DNA from: Panulirus ornatus
Taxonomy: Eukaryota > Arthropoda > Malacostraca > Decapoda > Palinuridae
NCBI RefSeq assembly: GCF_036320965.1
Contig: NC_092225.1
Span: 81,580,113-81,644,112, forward strand
Direction of reading: 5' to 3'
DNA: 64,000 bases
Within the stretch, counting starts at the first letter, position 1, and every line of letters begins with the position of its first letter. The notes under the pieces were generated by a model. That model did not search any database, had not been told where the DNA came from, and saw nothing but the letters and a program-made list of their open reading frames with translations. Both the position numbers and the translations under genes were made by a program. Positions 25,164 through 36,139 of the stretch are shown one piece after another.

Positions 25164-25408
25164 TTTCTTTTTCCCTGGGGATAGGGGAGAAAGAATACTT
25201 TCCACGTATTCCCTGCGTGTCGTAGAAGGCGACTAAAAGGGAAGGGAGCGGGGGGCTGGAAATCCTCCCCTCTCAGTTTTTTTTTAATTTTCCAAAATAA
25301 GGAACAGAGAAGGGGGCCAGGTGAGGATGTTCCCTCAAAGGTCCAGTCCTCTGTTCTTAACGCTACCTTGCTAATGCGGGAAATGGCGAATAGTATGAAA
25401 AAAAAAAA
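25147..25408 (+). mobile_element. SINE-T copy 2 (longest copy)
   Basis: About 260 bp beginning with poly-T then ccctggggataggggaga. It contains the block cacgtattccctgcgtgtcg, a T-rich middle, and the 3' end gctaccttgctaatgcggga followed by tagtatg, poly(A) and (TA)n. I see no clear A or B box, so its promoter ancestry is uncertain. Noncoding, with a TA tract on each side. The 3' end resembles that of the LINE in this window. Confidence 0.8.
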
Positions 25409-25429
25409 TATATATATATATATATATAT

Positions 25430-25666
25430 CCCTGGGGATAGGGGATTAAGAATACTTCCCACGTATTCCCTGCGTGTCGTAGAAGGCGACTAAAAGGGGA
25501 GGGAGCGGGGGGCTGGAAATCCTCCCCTCTCGTTTTTTTTTAATTTTCCAAAAGAAGGAACAGAGAATTGGGCCAGGTGAGGTTATTCCCTCAAAGGCCC
25601 AGTCCTCTGTTCTTAATGCTACCTCGCTAATGCGGGAAATGGCAAATAGTTTAAAAGAAAGAAAAG
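25430..25666 (+). mobile_element. SINE-T copy 3
   Basis: Same orientation and structure as copy 2 and closely similar to it. Its terminal stem-loop is CTCGC-TAAT-GCGGG (about 25623-25636). TA tracts lie on both sides (25409-25429 and 25667-25720). Confidence 0.8.
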
Positions 25667-25667
25667 A

Positions 25668-25723
<56 letters not shown>

Positions 25724-25744
25724 TTTATTTATTTATTTATTTAT
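25667..25744. repeat. (TA)n followed by (TTTA)n
   Basis: TA units to about 25720, then about six ATTT units. Confidence 0.9.
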
Positions 25745-25973
25745 GTATATATATGAATACCATCAGCCCATTACCATAACAACAAAGTCCCCGTACACTG
25801 CAATACGTGTGGCTGAGAAGTTTTCCTCCAATTTATCCTACTTACGTACTCTAACCTCAGTCATGACGTAATACGAAATGACAAAAAAAGAAAAAGACTG
25901 TCCCTTTCTTATTTCTTTGTCCCAATCAAAATCGTTGCAACATGTTGTTTGCTTAAGGCACACCTAATCTACA

Positions 25974-25975
<2 letters not shown>

Positions 25976-26068
<93 letters not shown>
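25976..26068. repeat. (CT)n microsatellite
   Basis: About 46 CT units. Confidence 0.95.
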
Positions 26069-26071
<3 letters not shown>

Positions 26072-26350
26072 CACAATATGTCTCGCACATACAGAATTTA
26101 CTGGCCATGCTCTTCTCGCCACCAATATCCTTGCTAACGTTCCCTGGAGTGTATGTAAGGTAAGGCGAGCTGGTGCCTCGTTACAGAGGCGATCCTAACT
26201 TGGCACGGGGGGAGGGGAGTGTGGTCGGCCCCGCTCCCCTGGTTGGCACAGCTTAGCATTCATGATGAAACTTGGCCTCACTCCACCCACATCACCACCC
26301 CGGGTCGACGCTCGCCCATTAATGTTACTCTCACACCCTTCTCTCGCTCA

Positions 26351-26354
<4 letters not shown>

Positions 26355-26430
<76 letters not shown>
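26355..26430. repeat. (TA)n microsatellite
   Basis: About 38 TA units with no attached element. 25745-25975 and 26069-26354 hold nothing I recognise. Confidence 0.95.
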
Positions 26431-26432
<2 letters not shown>

Positions 26433-26762
26433 AAAGTAAAGCAAATATGCTGACTTACGCAAACATTAACATATTACTGGAAAAATTATGGTTAAAAAAC
26501 GGGACTAGAATATATGATCATATATGTATCAACATTTCTGACAGACATGGTGAGCTGGTGGTCCAGGGATGGGACACCGTCACCTGACGGTCCCAGGACG
26601 GTCTACAACAATGATGCTTCCTTCATGAATACAAGGTATGCACTGCATGTCTTGTGAAAGGTTGAAATTGATTAAAGACTTTCTGATGTTAACAAAGTCT
26701 TTACGATTTACAGTTAGCGTGTGTCTTGTTTTAACGCATACAAATCAGTGAGGCTTATAGAT

Positions 26763-26880
26763 ATGTGCCTCCGTGGTGCAGTGGTTAGCATTACTAATCA
26801 ACACACACCGGCTGACCCGGGGTCGGGCCCACCTGGGTTCGAATCTCAGGCGCAGCTGCAGATCCATACCTTACTCAAAT
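26763..26880 (+). mobile_element. tRNA-derived SINE head
   Basis: An A-box-like tggtgcagtggttagca and a near-perfect B box gggttcgaatctc lie about 55 bp apart, as in a tRNA-derived pol III promoter. The acceptor halves do not pair, so this is not a functional tRNA gene. It runs into a TA tract at 26882. Confidence 0.65.
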
Positions 26881-26881
26881 G

Positions 26882-26966
<85 letters not shown>

Positions 26967-26972
26967 AATATA
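26882..26972. repeat. (TA)n tract flanking a LINE fragment
   Basis: TA-rich, with minor interruptions near 26957-26971. It is the flank on the 3' (tail) side of the minus-strand LINE fragment at 26973-27126. Confidence 0.9.
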
Positions 26973-27122
26973 TTTTTTTTTTTTTTGCTTTGTCGCTGTC
27001 TCCCGCGTTTGCGAGGTAGCGCAAGGAAACTGACGAAAGAAATGGCCCAACCCACCCCCATACACATGTGTATATACATACGTCCACACACGGAAAATAT
27101 ACATACCTACACAGCTTTCCAT

Positions 27123-27126
<4 letters not shown>
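26973..27126 (-). mobile_element. LINE 3'-end fragment (severely 5'-truncated)
   Basis: On the minus strand this is the last 150 bp of the LINE seen complete at its 3' end at 32001-32759. It holds the same ccatacacatgt-type 3' UTR, the terminal stem-loop CTCGC-AAAC-GCGGG, cagcgacaaagc and poly(A). TA tracts lie on both sides (26882-26972 and 27127-27199). No coding sequence remains. Confidence 0.85.

Positions 27127-27199
<73 letters not shown>
27127..27199. repeat. (TA)n tract
   Basis: Flank on the 5' side of the LINE fragment at 26973-27126. Confidence 0.95.
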
Positions 27200-27201
<2 letters not shown>

Positions 27202-29140
27202 TCATTTACTATAAAGAAAATACACCAAAATGAGTTTTATTGCACTAGACTTAGACTAAGCAAGCAATTTTCATTGTTCAAGCTTCTATGATAGAATGTG
27301 AATGACAACCTGTCTGCTATTTGGTCAGATGATTCTCCATAGTAACAATAAATCTACTAAGAATGGTTACCCTAAAGATCATGGAAATGTATCGCTTCCA
27401 CCAACAGGCAATACATAAAATGCGTGCAATGTCTTCCACAGATGCCATGTCTCATTCTCATATTTTCACAGTCTTTAGTTCAGCCAACAGTAAAATCTTA
27501 TAATTCCATGATGACAATTAATGTGAAAAAGAATGATCAGTATTTTACATGAAAGGATTATCATATTATACAACTAGAAATATAGATTGAATAATATACA
27601 TTCGTCCCTTCTTGTTGGGGGAGGGGCTTTGATGGAGGGAATGTGCCAACTGTTTTCTAACTTAACAATAGCCGACAATAAAGATTAATATTTCTGTAAA
27701 ATTGTCCAGCATCAACTATTTTCCTAATCTTTTCTAAAAGGTTTACGGTAGATTTATTCCACTAATCGCAAAGAATAAGGACAAAATAAACCTCAATTTT
27801 GTCGTAAAGATGTGTAAATAGCGAACTGTAGTAAGCCTTGGCTGGAAGAGAGGAGTTGACAGTTGTTGTGTGAGTGTTGAGTCTGTACGTCACCTGGATA
27901 ACCTCATGAATCCGGTATACCATAATGAGGAATGAAATGAGTGAACCAGAAACTACAGGAACATTGAATTTGAATGAGGTGATAAGTGAATTAGTGCACG
28001 TTTACTGGAAAGAAAAATGTCTTAGACCCTGACAAGCTTGTTCCACGCTTAAGTCTGATCACAGTAAACATTGTTTCCTAGGCAATTCAGAGTCTTAAAA
28101 GGTTGTTTTATTGTGAATATAAGCGTCCATAATAGGAGATCTACCCTGCCCATCAGAGGGTAAACATATATACACTATTTTCTGTTATTTGATCTGGTGA
28201 TAAATAGCTTTTATAAGTGTTTGGATGCTTTAATAACGTAACCACGTTACGACATGGTATATAACCAGCACCTCCATTCCCCGAGTAATTGTGTTTCGAA
28301 TTATACCAAAATATTACAATAACAATGTCACCTCATCTTCCCGGGAAACATTAAGACAACTTCAGCGTTTGTCGCTCAGGCAGTTCCGGCCAGACCGTGT
28401 TGGGTCGAGTGCTACCAGGCAAGTGTGTGGGGTACACAACAACAATATAACTACCAGTAATGTCTGTTCTAGTGCAGCGTCTACCAGCCAAGGATATTAT
28501 GTTCTAGTGCAGAGTCTATTAGCCTGGGATATTATGCTGTCCTGCATATTGGATATGTTATGAGCACCGGTTGCCAACCCAAGTGTAATCAACGAATTTT
28601 TCTCACTAGCCGACGAACAACAAAAAGAAACAAGTACATGAAACTTACGAGTTGTAAACATGTGTGTGTTTGGCCGGTTGGAGGATTGTTTAGAGTGACA
28701 GTGGCTCAGTAGTTAGACCGCAACGGGTGACTGTTGATTACCTCAACCATCTTGTTGATTACCTCCACCATCTCTCAACAACAAATATGACACCTCACTC
28801 ACCCAAGATCTCGCCTTTGCTGAGTGTACTCACGCTCTTCTGATGTTTAATTGGGCTGGATTACTTATGCATGACACAAGAGGTAAGCATGACACTTGTT
28901 CATAAGTTACTTTCTAGCCAAGTTTACTCTAAATCTTGCTTATGGATTAGGATTTCCGTAATGCCATAGTTTTATCTGGATCGCTTTGTTTCGTCCGTAC
29001 TTAATTGAAATGTCGGAGGAGGAGGTTACATCTTCAACATCGACGACTGAAAGACGACATTGATACCAAAATTAAAACCACACGCTCGTGGAACCTACAG
29101 TGTGGATCATGAATGTAAACACCGTCTGTCATGCACCTCA
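27200..29140. other. Noncoding stretch, nothing recognised
   Basis: Moderately AT-rich sequence without microsatellites. I could not support any exon or transposon here. Confidence 0.5.
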
Positions 29141-29142
29141 CC

Positions 29143-29847
29143 GCGCATGCGCCAGGCCCTCGGTGTAGACCCCACGGTTGTCATGCGTCAGGCCGTCGGT
29201 GTAGACCCACGGTTGTCATGCGCCAGGCCGTCGGTGTAGACCTAGGTTGCCATGCGCTAGGCCGTTGATGTAGATCCAGGGTTGCCATGCGTCAGGCCGT
29301 CGGTATAGACCTAGGTTGCCATGCGCTACGTCGTTGATATAGATCCAGGGTTGCCATGCGTCAGGCCGTCGGTGTAGACCTAGGTTGCCATGCGCTAGGC
29401 CGTTGATGTAGATCCAGGGTTGCCATGCGTCAGGCCGTCGGTATAGACCTAGGTTGCCATGCGCTACGTCGTTGATGTAGATCCAGGGTTGCCATGCGTC
29501 AGGCCGTCGGTGTAGACCTAGGTTGCCATGCGCTAGGCCGTTGATGTAGATCCAGGGTTCCCATGCATCAGGCCGTCGGTGTAGACCTAGGTTGCCATGC
29601 GCTAGGCCGTTGATGTAGATCCAGGGTTGCCATGCGTCAGGCCGTCGGTGTAGACCTAGGTTGCCATGCGCTAGGCCGTTGATGTAGATCCAGGGCTGCC
29701 ATGCGTCAGGCCGACGGTGTATACCTAGATTGCCCAATGCGCTAGGCCGTTGGTGTAGACCGAGGGTTGCCATGCGTCAGGCCGTCGGTGTAGACCTAGT
29801 TGCCATGCGTTAGGCCGTTGATGTAGACCCAGGGTTGCCATCCACTG
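29143..29847. repeat. 69-bp dimeric minisatellite
   Basis: Two related ~34/35-bp halves, built on ttgccatgcgtcaggccgtc and ttgccatgcgctaggccgtt, alternate to form a 69-bp unit repeated about nine times. 69 is a multiple of three, so a 185-codon minus-strand frame (29216-29773) is stop-free; it is a 23-residue repeat with no family resemblance. Confidence 0.9.
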
Positions 29848-30462
29848 GGCATGACATTAATACACCAGTCGCACGGGATGGCGGGATTTGCTTTACCTGA
29901 GTCTTAAGGGCCGAGATTCGTAGCGTCACTGAGGAATGATATTGCATCACAAGCAGTAGCCTAGCTCCGTCAAACGCCTCAAACATATGACTGATAACAG
30001 TTATTTTAACACCATAACTTTAAGACTGAAAGAGAAATAATATGTACTCGACTTCAGTATTCTTTGAACACTTTAGGACGTTTGACTTGCCTCTCTTACG
30101 TGTTAATGATATTCAATTGTAAAAATATGAAAATTAAAGATGTATCGGGATGGCTGACCGATAGATTGGATCGTTTTTTTTCTTTCTCAACTTTATGTGT
30201 TTCCAGCTAATTTCCGTTTGGGTCTCATTTAAAGTTACCCCACGAAACTCTCATTTTCTCTTTCCCATCGGAGCTTCACCATATATTACAGTTAACTTGG
30301 CTTTGAAAACAGTGGTTAAGATATTGTTAAAATACGTTTCTGTGATTCCCGATGAAAGACGATGAAAACCCTGAGGTAAATATAAGAGATCCACAGTTTC
30401 CGTAGTTTCTGATGTACTGCAAATAAGAAATACATATTAGCCAGCGTTACATACATAGTGAG

Positions 30463-30612
30463 AGTGTATGTATGTGGTCGAAAGCTTATCCTCAACACCT
30501 GCAGAAGGTGGTCAAGATTATTCAGTTGGTGGCTATACCTTACGTTGACGACCTTAATGACCCTGGTAGTTGGTTGGCCCAAAGCCCAAACAACCAACCA
30601 GCCAACTGCCAT
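30463..30612 (+). repeat. Dispersed repeat family X, copy 1
   Basis: About 150 bp similar to 35590-35735: tgtggtc, ctcaacacct, agtggctat-type block, ttgacg, gaccctggyagttg, and a tail aaacccaaacaa. No coding potential or pol III boxes seen; possibly a SINE or MITE. 29850-30460 holds nothing else recognisable. Confidence 0.65.
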
Positions 30613-31060
30613 ACTGGCTTCACACTGTAAACGATAAATATATATGACTAGATACAAAACAGCAAGGCTGCCCGTCCCCCATGGAACCCAGTGTGTATGT
30701 AGAGTGTAGTAGACGGTATTCCCAGACAACACAACACCAGCTGGAACTTCATGAGGCTGACAATATGATTTTAAGTACAGAAAAAAAAACTCATAGTTTA
30801 CTATGTGGGCGCAAGTCAATCTCAAATGACCACTTTACTTCATGTACTGAAATCAAACGTGTTGAGTATCTGAACGATCATAACTGACACTCTAATGAAT
30901 TAAACGCTCACTTTACGATATAATACAGAATATTATGTTCAGTTTCGTTCACTGTGAGTTAACACCAATTTGTGATTTGACTACTTTGCGTCTCCAAGGC
31001 AAACTATGATCATCTGCTCAGATCAATATTAGTTCAAAATATATGGTCCATATAATACAT
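30613..31060. other. Noncoding stretch, nothing recognised
   Basis: No supported feature. Confidence 0.5.
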
Positions 31061-31064
31061 GTGC

Positions 31065-31454
31065 TCAGCTGTGGCATTTGTATATACTCATATCTGCCTG
31101 TGGTTTGGTATATACATGTCTACCAGTGACCGGGTTTATACATGAGTCTACAAGTTGTTTGGTATCTACATTTGTCTGCTAACAATCTGGTATATACATG
31201 TGTTTAGCAGTGGCCTGGTATATACCTGTGTTTACCAGTAATCTGGTATATACATGTCTACCAGTGACTACCAGTATCTACAAGTAGCTTGACATATACG
31301 TGTATTTGACAGTAACCTGGTATACGTATGAACGTGTTTAGCAGTGGCCTGGTATATACATGTGTCTATCAGTGACCTAGTTTGTACATCAGTCACCTGA
31401 TACATATATACGTCTAGACCAGTGACTTGGTTTATACATGTCTTTCAGAGACTT

Positions 31455-31456
<2 letters not shown>
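31065..31456. repeat. Degenerate ~28-34-bp minisatellite (left part)
   Basis: Units built on ctggtatatacatgtgtct and accagtgac recur. The same array resumes at 34263-34375, so the LINE pair between them is inserted in this array, apparently at a TATATA-containing unit. Confidence 0.85.

Positions 31457-31539
<83 letters not shown>
31457..31539. repeat. (TA)n tract, left flank of the LINE pair
   Basis: About 41 TA units starting from ctttgtatata in the minisatellite. Confidence 0.95.
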
Positions 31540-31541
<2 letters not shown>

Positions 31542-32000
31542 AAAACACTTCACTTCCTCCAGTTTTTCTCCATTCAAACTCACCTCCCAATTGACTTGAC
31601 CCTCAACCCTACTGTACCTAATAACCTTGCTCTTATTCACATTTACTCATAACTTTCTTCCACACACTTTTCCAAACTCAGTCACCAGCTTCTGCAGTTT
31701 CTCACATGAATCAACCACCAGCGCTGTATCATCAGCGAACAACAACTGACTCACTTCCCAAGCTCTCTCATCCCCAACAGACTTCATACTTGCCCCTCTT
31801 TCCAAAACTCTTGCATTTACCTCCCTAACAACCCCATCCATAAACAAATTAGACAACCATGGAGAGACATCACACACCCCTGCCGCAAACCTACATTCAC
31901 TGAGAACCAATCACTTTCCTCTCTTCCTACACGTACACATGCCTTACATCCTCGATAAAAACTTTTCACTGCTTCTAACAACTTTCCTCCCACACCAGAT
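31540..32000 (-). mobile_element. Inverted 5' segment of LINE copy 1 (reverse transcriptase, broken)
   Basis: The minus strand encodes part of a LINE reverse transcriptase, from a VGGKLLEAVKS block through LRQGCVMS, FMDGVVREVNARVLERG and the catalytic-box stretch LLFADDTALVVDS, to [11 protein letters not shown] and EEVKCFRY. A frameshift/stop follows the GKVCGRK region, and a shift lies near 31860, so it is non-functional. Its sense 3' end stops in the TA tract at 31539, and its sense 5' end is joined head to head to the plus-strand segment at 32001. It is the inverted part of a single insertion with 32001-32759. Confidence 0.9.
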
Positions 32001-32759
32001 ATCTGGGAGTGGATCTGGCAGCGGATGGAACCATGGAAGCGGAAGTGGATCATAGGGTGGGGGAGGGGGCGAAAATCCTGGGGGCCTTGAAAAATGTGTG
32101 GAAGTCGAGAACATTATCTCGGAAAGCAAAAATGGGTATGTTTGAAGGAATAGTGGTTCCAACAATGTTGTATGGTTGCGAGGCGTGGGCTATGGATAGA
32201 GTTGTGCGCAGGAGGATGGATGTGTTGGAAATGAGATGTTTGAGGACAATGTGTGGTGTGAGGTGGTTTGATCGAGTGAGTAACGTAAGGGTAAGAGAGA
32301 TGTGTGGAAATAAAAAGAGCGTGGTTGAGAGAGCAGAAGAGGGTGTTTTGAAGTGGTTTGGGCACATGGAGAGGATGAGTGAGGAAAGATTGACCAAGAG
32401 GATATATGTGTCGGAGGTGGAGGGAACAAGGAGAAGAGGGAGACCAAATTGGAGGTGGAAAGATGGAGTGAAAAAGATTTTGTGTGATCGGGGCCTGAAC
32501 ATGCAGGAGGGTGAAAGGAGGGCAAGGAATAGAGTGAATTGGATCGATGTGGTATACCGGGGTTGACGTGCTGTCAGTGGATTGAATCAAGGCATGTGAA
32601 GCGTCTGGGGTAAACCAAAGAAAGCTGTGTAGGTATGTATATTTGCGTGTGTGGACGTATGTATATACATGTGTATGGGGGGGGGGGCATTTCTTTCGTC
32701 TGTTTCCTTGCGCTACCGCGCAAACGCGGGAGACAGCGGCAAAAAAAAAAAAAAAAAAA
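32001..32759 (+). mobile_element. 3' segment of LINE copy 1 (C-terminal RT region, 3' UTR, poly(A))
   Basis: The plus strand encodes the region following the RT palm: LGVDLAADG, a GILGALKNVW-like stretch, GIVVPTMLYGCEAW, RCLRTMCGVRW, FGHMERM, GRPNWRWKDGVKKIL, and a natural stop at 32566 after VNWIDVVYRG. The architecture resembles RTE-like LINEs; the clade is inference. A ~190-bp 3' UTR follows, then the terminal stem-loop, about 19 A residues and (AT)n. The segment resumes almost exactly where the inverted segment 31540-32000 ends in element coordinates. Confidence 0.9.
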
Positions 32760-32813
32760 TATATATATCTATATATATATATATAATATATATATATATT
32801 ATATATATATATT

Positions 32814-32846
<33 letters not shown>
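32760..32846. repeat. (AT)n tract between the two LINE tails
   Basis: AT-rich tract with TAATAT interruptions, shared as the 3' flank of both LINE copies. Confidence 0.9.
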
Positions 32847-34022
32847 TTTTTTTTTTGCCGCTGTCTCCCGCGTTTGCGAGGTAGCGCAAGGACACAGACG
32901 AAAGAAATGGCCCAACCCACCCCCATACACATGTATATACATACGTCCACACACGCAAATATACATACCTACACAGCTTTCCTTGGTTTACCCCAGACGC
33001 TTCACATGCCCTGATTCAATCCACTGACAGCACGTCAACCCCAGTACACCACATCGATCCAATTCACTCTATTCCTTGCCCTCCTTTCACCCTCCTGCAT
33101 GTTCAGGCCCCGATCACACAAAATCTTTTTAAGACCATCTTTCCACCTCCAATTTGGTCTCCCACTTCTCCTCGTTCCCTCCACCTCCGACACATATATC
33201 CTCTTGGTCAATCTTTCCTCACTCATTCTCTCCATGTGCCCAAACCATTTCAAAACACCCTCTTCTGCTCTCTCAACCACGCTCTTTTTATTTCCACACA
33301 TCTCTCTTACCCTTACGTTACTTACTCGATCAAACCACCTCACACCACACATTGTCCTCAAAAATCTCATTTCCAGCACATCCATCCTCCTGCGCACAAC
33401 TCTATCCATAGCCCACGCCTCGCAACCATACAACATTGTTGGAACCACTATTCCTTCAAACATAGCCATTTTTGCTTTCCGAGATAATGTTCTCGACTTC
33501 CACACATTCTTCAAGGCCCCCAGAATTTTCGCCCCCTCCCCCACCCTATGATCCACTTCCGCTTCCATGGTTCCATCCGCTGCCAGATCCACTCCCAGAT
33601 ATCTAAAACACTTTACTTTCTCCAGTTTTTCTCCATTCAAACTTACCTTCCAATTGACTTGACCCTCAACCCTACTGTACCTAATAACCTTGCTCTTATT
33701 CACATTTACTCTTAACTTTCTTTTTTCACACACTTTACCAAACTCAGTCACCAGCTTCTGCAGTTTCTCACATGAATCAGCCACCAGCGCTGTATCATCA
33801 GCGAACAACTGACTCACTTCCCAAGCTCTCTCATCCCCAACAGACTTCATACTTGCCCCTCTTTCCAAAACTCTTGCATTCACCTCCCTAACAACCCCAT
33901 CCATAAACAAATTAAACACCATGGAGACATCACACACCCCTGCCGCAAACCTACATTCACTGAGAGCCAATCACTTTCCTCTCTTCCTACACGTACACAT
34001 GCCTTACATCCTCGATAAAAAC
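32847..34022 (-). mobile_element. 3' segment of LINE copy 2 (RT palm, C-terminal region, 3' UTR)
   Basis: The minus strand reads from FYRGCKACVRVGREES (near 34015) through the RT palm with an intact LFADDTALVADS box (about 33790-33820), the C-terminal region and a stop near 33035. The 3' UTR, stem-loop and poly(A) (T on the plus strand, 32847-32856) follow. A small deletion breaks the frame at the LRQGCVMSP-type motif near 33920, so the copy is dead. The part 32847-33606 mirrors 32001-32759 as a long inverted repeat. Confidence 0.9.
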
Positions 34023-34156
34023 TTAGAAAAGCAAATGGATTTGTATGTAGCATTTATGGATCTGGAGAAGGCATATGATAGAGTTGATAGAGATGCTCTG
34101 TGGAAGGTATTAAGAATATATGGTGTGGGAGGCAAGTTGTTAGAAGCAGTGAAAAG

Positions 34157-34157
<1 letters not shown>
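34023..34157 (+). mobile_element. Inverted 5' segment of LINE copy 2 (RT motif A)
   Basis: The plus strand encodes KQMDLYVAFMDLEKAYDR followed by the VGGKLLEAVKS block. It includes the motif-A aspartate and stops at gtgaaaagtt in a TA tract. In element coordinates it ends exactly where 32847-34022 begins, so the two are halves of one insertion with an inverted 5' part. Confidence 0.9.
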
Positions 34158-34236
<79 letters not shown>

Positions 34237-34262
34237 CTGTGTGTGTGTGTGTGTGTGTGTGT
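34158..34262. repeat. (TA)n-(GT)n tract, right flank of the LINE pair
   Basis: TA units to 34228, then GT/GTCT units. The minisatellite resumes at about 34263. Confidence 0.95.
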
Positions 34263-34375
34263 CTGTCTGTCTGTCTGTCAGTGACCCTGGTATATACATA
34301 TGTCTATCGGTGACCTAGTATATACGTCTCTACCAATGACCTGATACATACATGTCTCCCAGTCACCTGGAATAA
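34263..34375. repeat. Degenerate ~28-34-bp minisatellite (right part)
   Basis: Continuation of 31065-31456 beyond the LINE pair (cagtgaccctggtatataca-type units). Confidence 0.8.
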
Positions 34376-35589
34376 ATAATGAATACAACTGGCTCCTCTG
34401 TTAAATGTATTACATCCCACCACCATTTTTGCAACATAAAGACAATTTAATTCACTTTATGAATATGGAAATGACAATTAACATAAGTAATATCATAAAT
34501 GGGTTACTCCATGTGTTGATCACTTTGATGCCAATATTGCTACTACGATCTGAAACAGTAAAGAGATTATTGCAGTATTGTTATGATAATTAAAACCTTC
34601 AGTTATCTAACTGCTGCTCTTGTTACTATGGCAACAAGGCTTAAATCAGCGGCTGTGTTCAATCGTTCTCATTTCCAACTGAATATTTCCTGGTGAAGTA
34701 AGTTCGTCCCCTCATTAAATGTTGTGTGGTTTTAAAAAAACAATAACTTCCTGGATCACCTTTGGATGTGTTCGATGACATGTGCTTGCCAGAAACTACA
34801 ATGTATTTCAGATGAATACATTTAACTGATTTACGATGCACCTAACTGATTGCTGGAGTACCAGTATTAATTTTTTTTTTCTTCGTAAGCCAGTGAAACA
34901 TAAATCAGAAACTCCTCTCTGACCATTTTTGGAAACAACCATCCATATCTGCCTTTCCCCAACCTGCGCTGCTCATCTGAGAGGGAAAAGAGCTTTCTTG
35001 TTTGGACCGAGGAGTGAGCATTGGTTGGCCGTGGGAGGGGGGGGGGGTTGAACCAGTCGACATCCGGGTTTTGCTCGAGGCTCGACTGCTTGATGGTTCT
35101 TTTGTCATTGACGTATAAATATATGTTACAAAATGAACATATATTATTCAGGTGATAATTTTGTTACTGAAAATCCCAGTAGATACAAGAAGTTGGTAAA
35201 GAATCGTAAATTACAGGAAAATCTTTTCTTTCTCATTTATAATCATCGTACATCATCTGCCGTGTTTATTTACGTAATGTGATGAGGTTATGTAAAGCAG
35301 TTTCCTCCACGATTTCCGTGTTGGCATATTTATTTTTTGAATTAATAGATATTGATTATTATGTATTTGCAGTTAGTTGTGAATGTAATATTATTTGTTT
35401 TTTCTTCTTAGTTGTGTTAAAATATTTTTTTTCGAAAATGCAATACGTAAAATATATCTTACTCTTGGCATTACGACATATGTAAAAGTGGAGGTATATT
35501 GTTGATATAAAAAAAGATTTTTTTTATGTAGAAATTACAAAATCTCTTCAGTACTCTCTTTCCCAAGCGTTGCATGGGCCACGTGTATA
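34376..35589. other. Noncoding stretch, nothing recognised
   Basis: AT-rich; no supported feature. Confidence 0.5.
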
Positions 35590-35735
35590 ATGAGGGTATA
35601 TGTGGTCTCAGAATGATCTTTAACACCTAAAGTTGTGAAAAGATTTTTCGGCTAGTGGCTGTAGCTTGACGTAGCTTGATGACCCTGGCAGTTGAGAGGC
35701 CTAAAACCCAAACAATCGAACAGCCATTTAGGTGA
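35590..35735 (+). repeat. Dispersed repeat family X, copy 2
   Basis: Similar to 30463-30612 in the same orientation; the best-conserved stretch is gatgaccctggcagttgaga with the following aaacccaaacaa. Confidence 0.65.
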
Positions 35736-36139
35736 AGTGCGAATTAATTTCCTCTTCTTATAAGATAAGATGTCTCTTTCCAGTCCACGGTTCAGCCTCT
35801 CCTGTTGAATGTCTTTCTTACAAGGGACGTTGCTTATTGCACCTGGAAAAAACTCTCCTCCGACTCGCATTCGGCTTTCAGACCTGCCGGATAGGATTGC
35901 AAATATGTTTTTTTTTTCCCTGAGACAAAGCGATCTCCATCTTGGATGATTAACATTCACTCAACCCCTGACACATCTCAAGCTAAGCTTATGCCTCTCC
36001 CTGTAATCTTGTTTGTGGTAAAGCAGAAGAAAAACATTCTCTGACCAGATGGCAGCCTTCGTGTGCTGACGAGATGTGATTGCCCACGTTGTTGCTCCTT
36101 TGTTTTGTTTGTTCCTCAGTCCCAAAACTTTACCTTGTC

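Noticed and set aside
26763..26860. Functional tRNA gene
   Set aside because: A and B boxes are present but the acceptor halves do not pair and the anticodon region is not tRNA-like; a SINE head fits better.
28690..28740. tRNA-like A box (gtggctcagtagttagacc)
   Set aside because: No B box within the expected distance.
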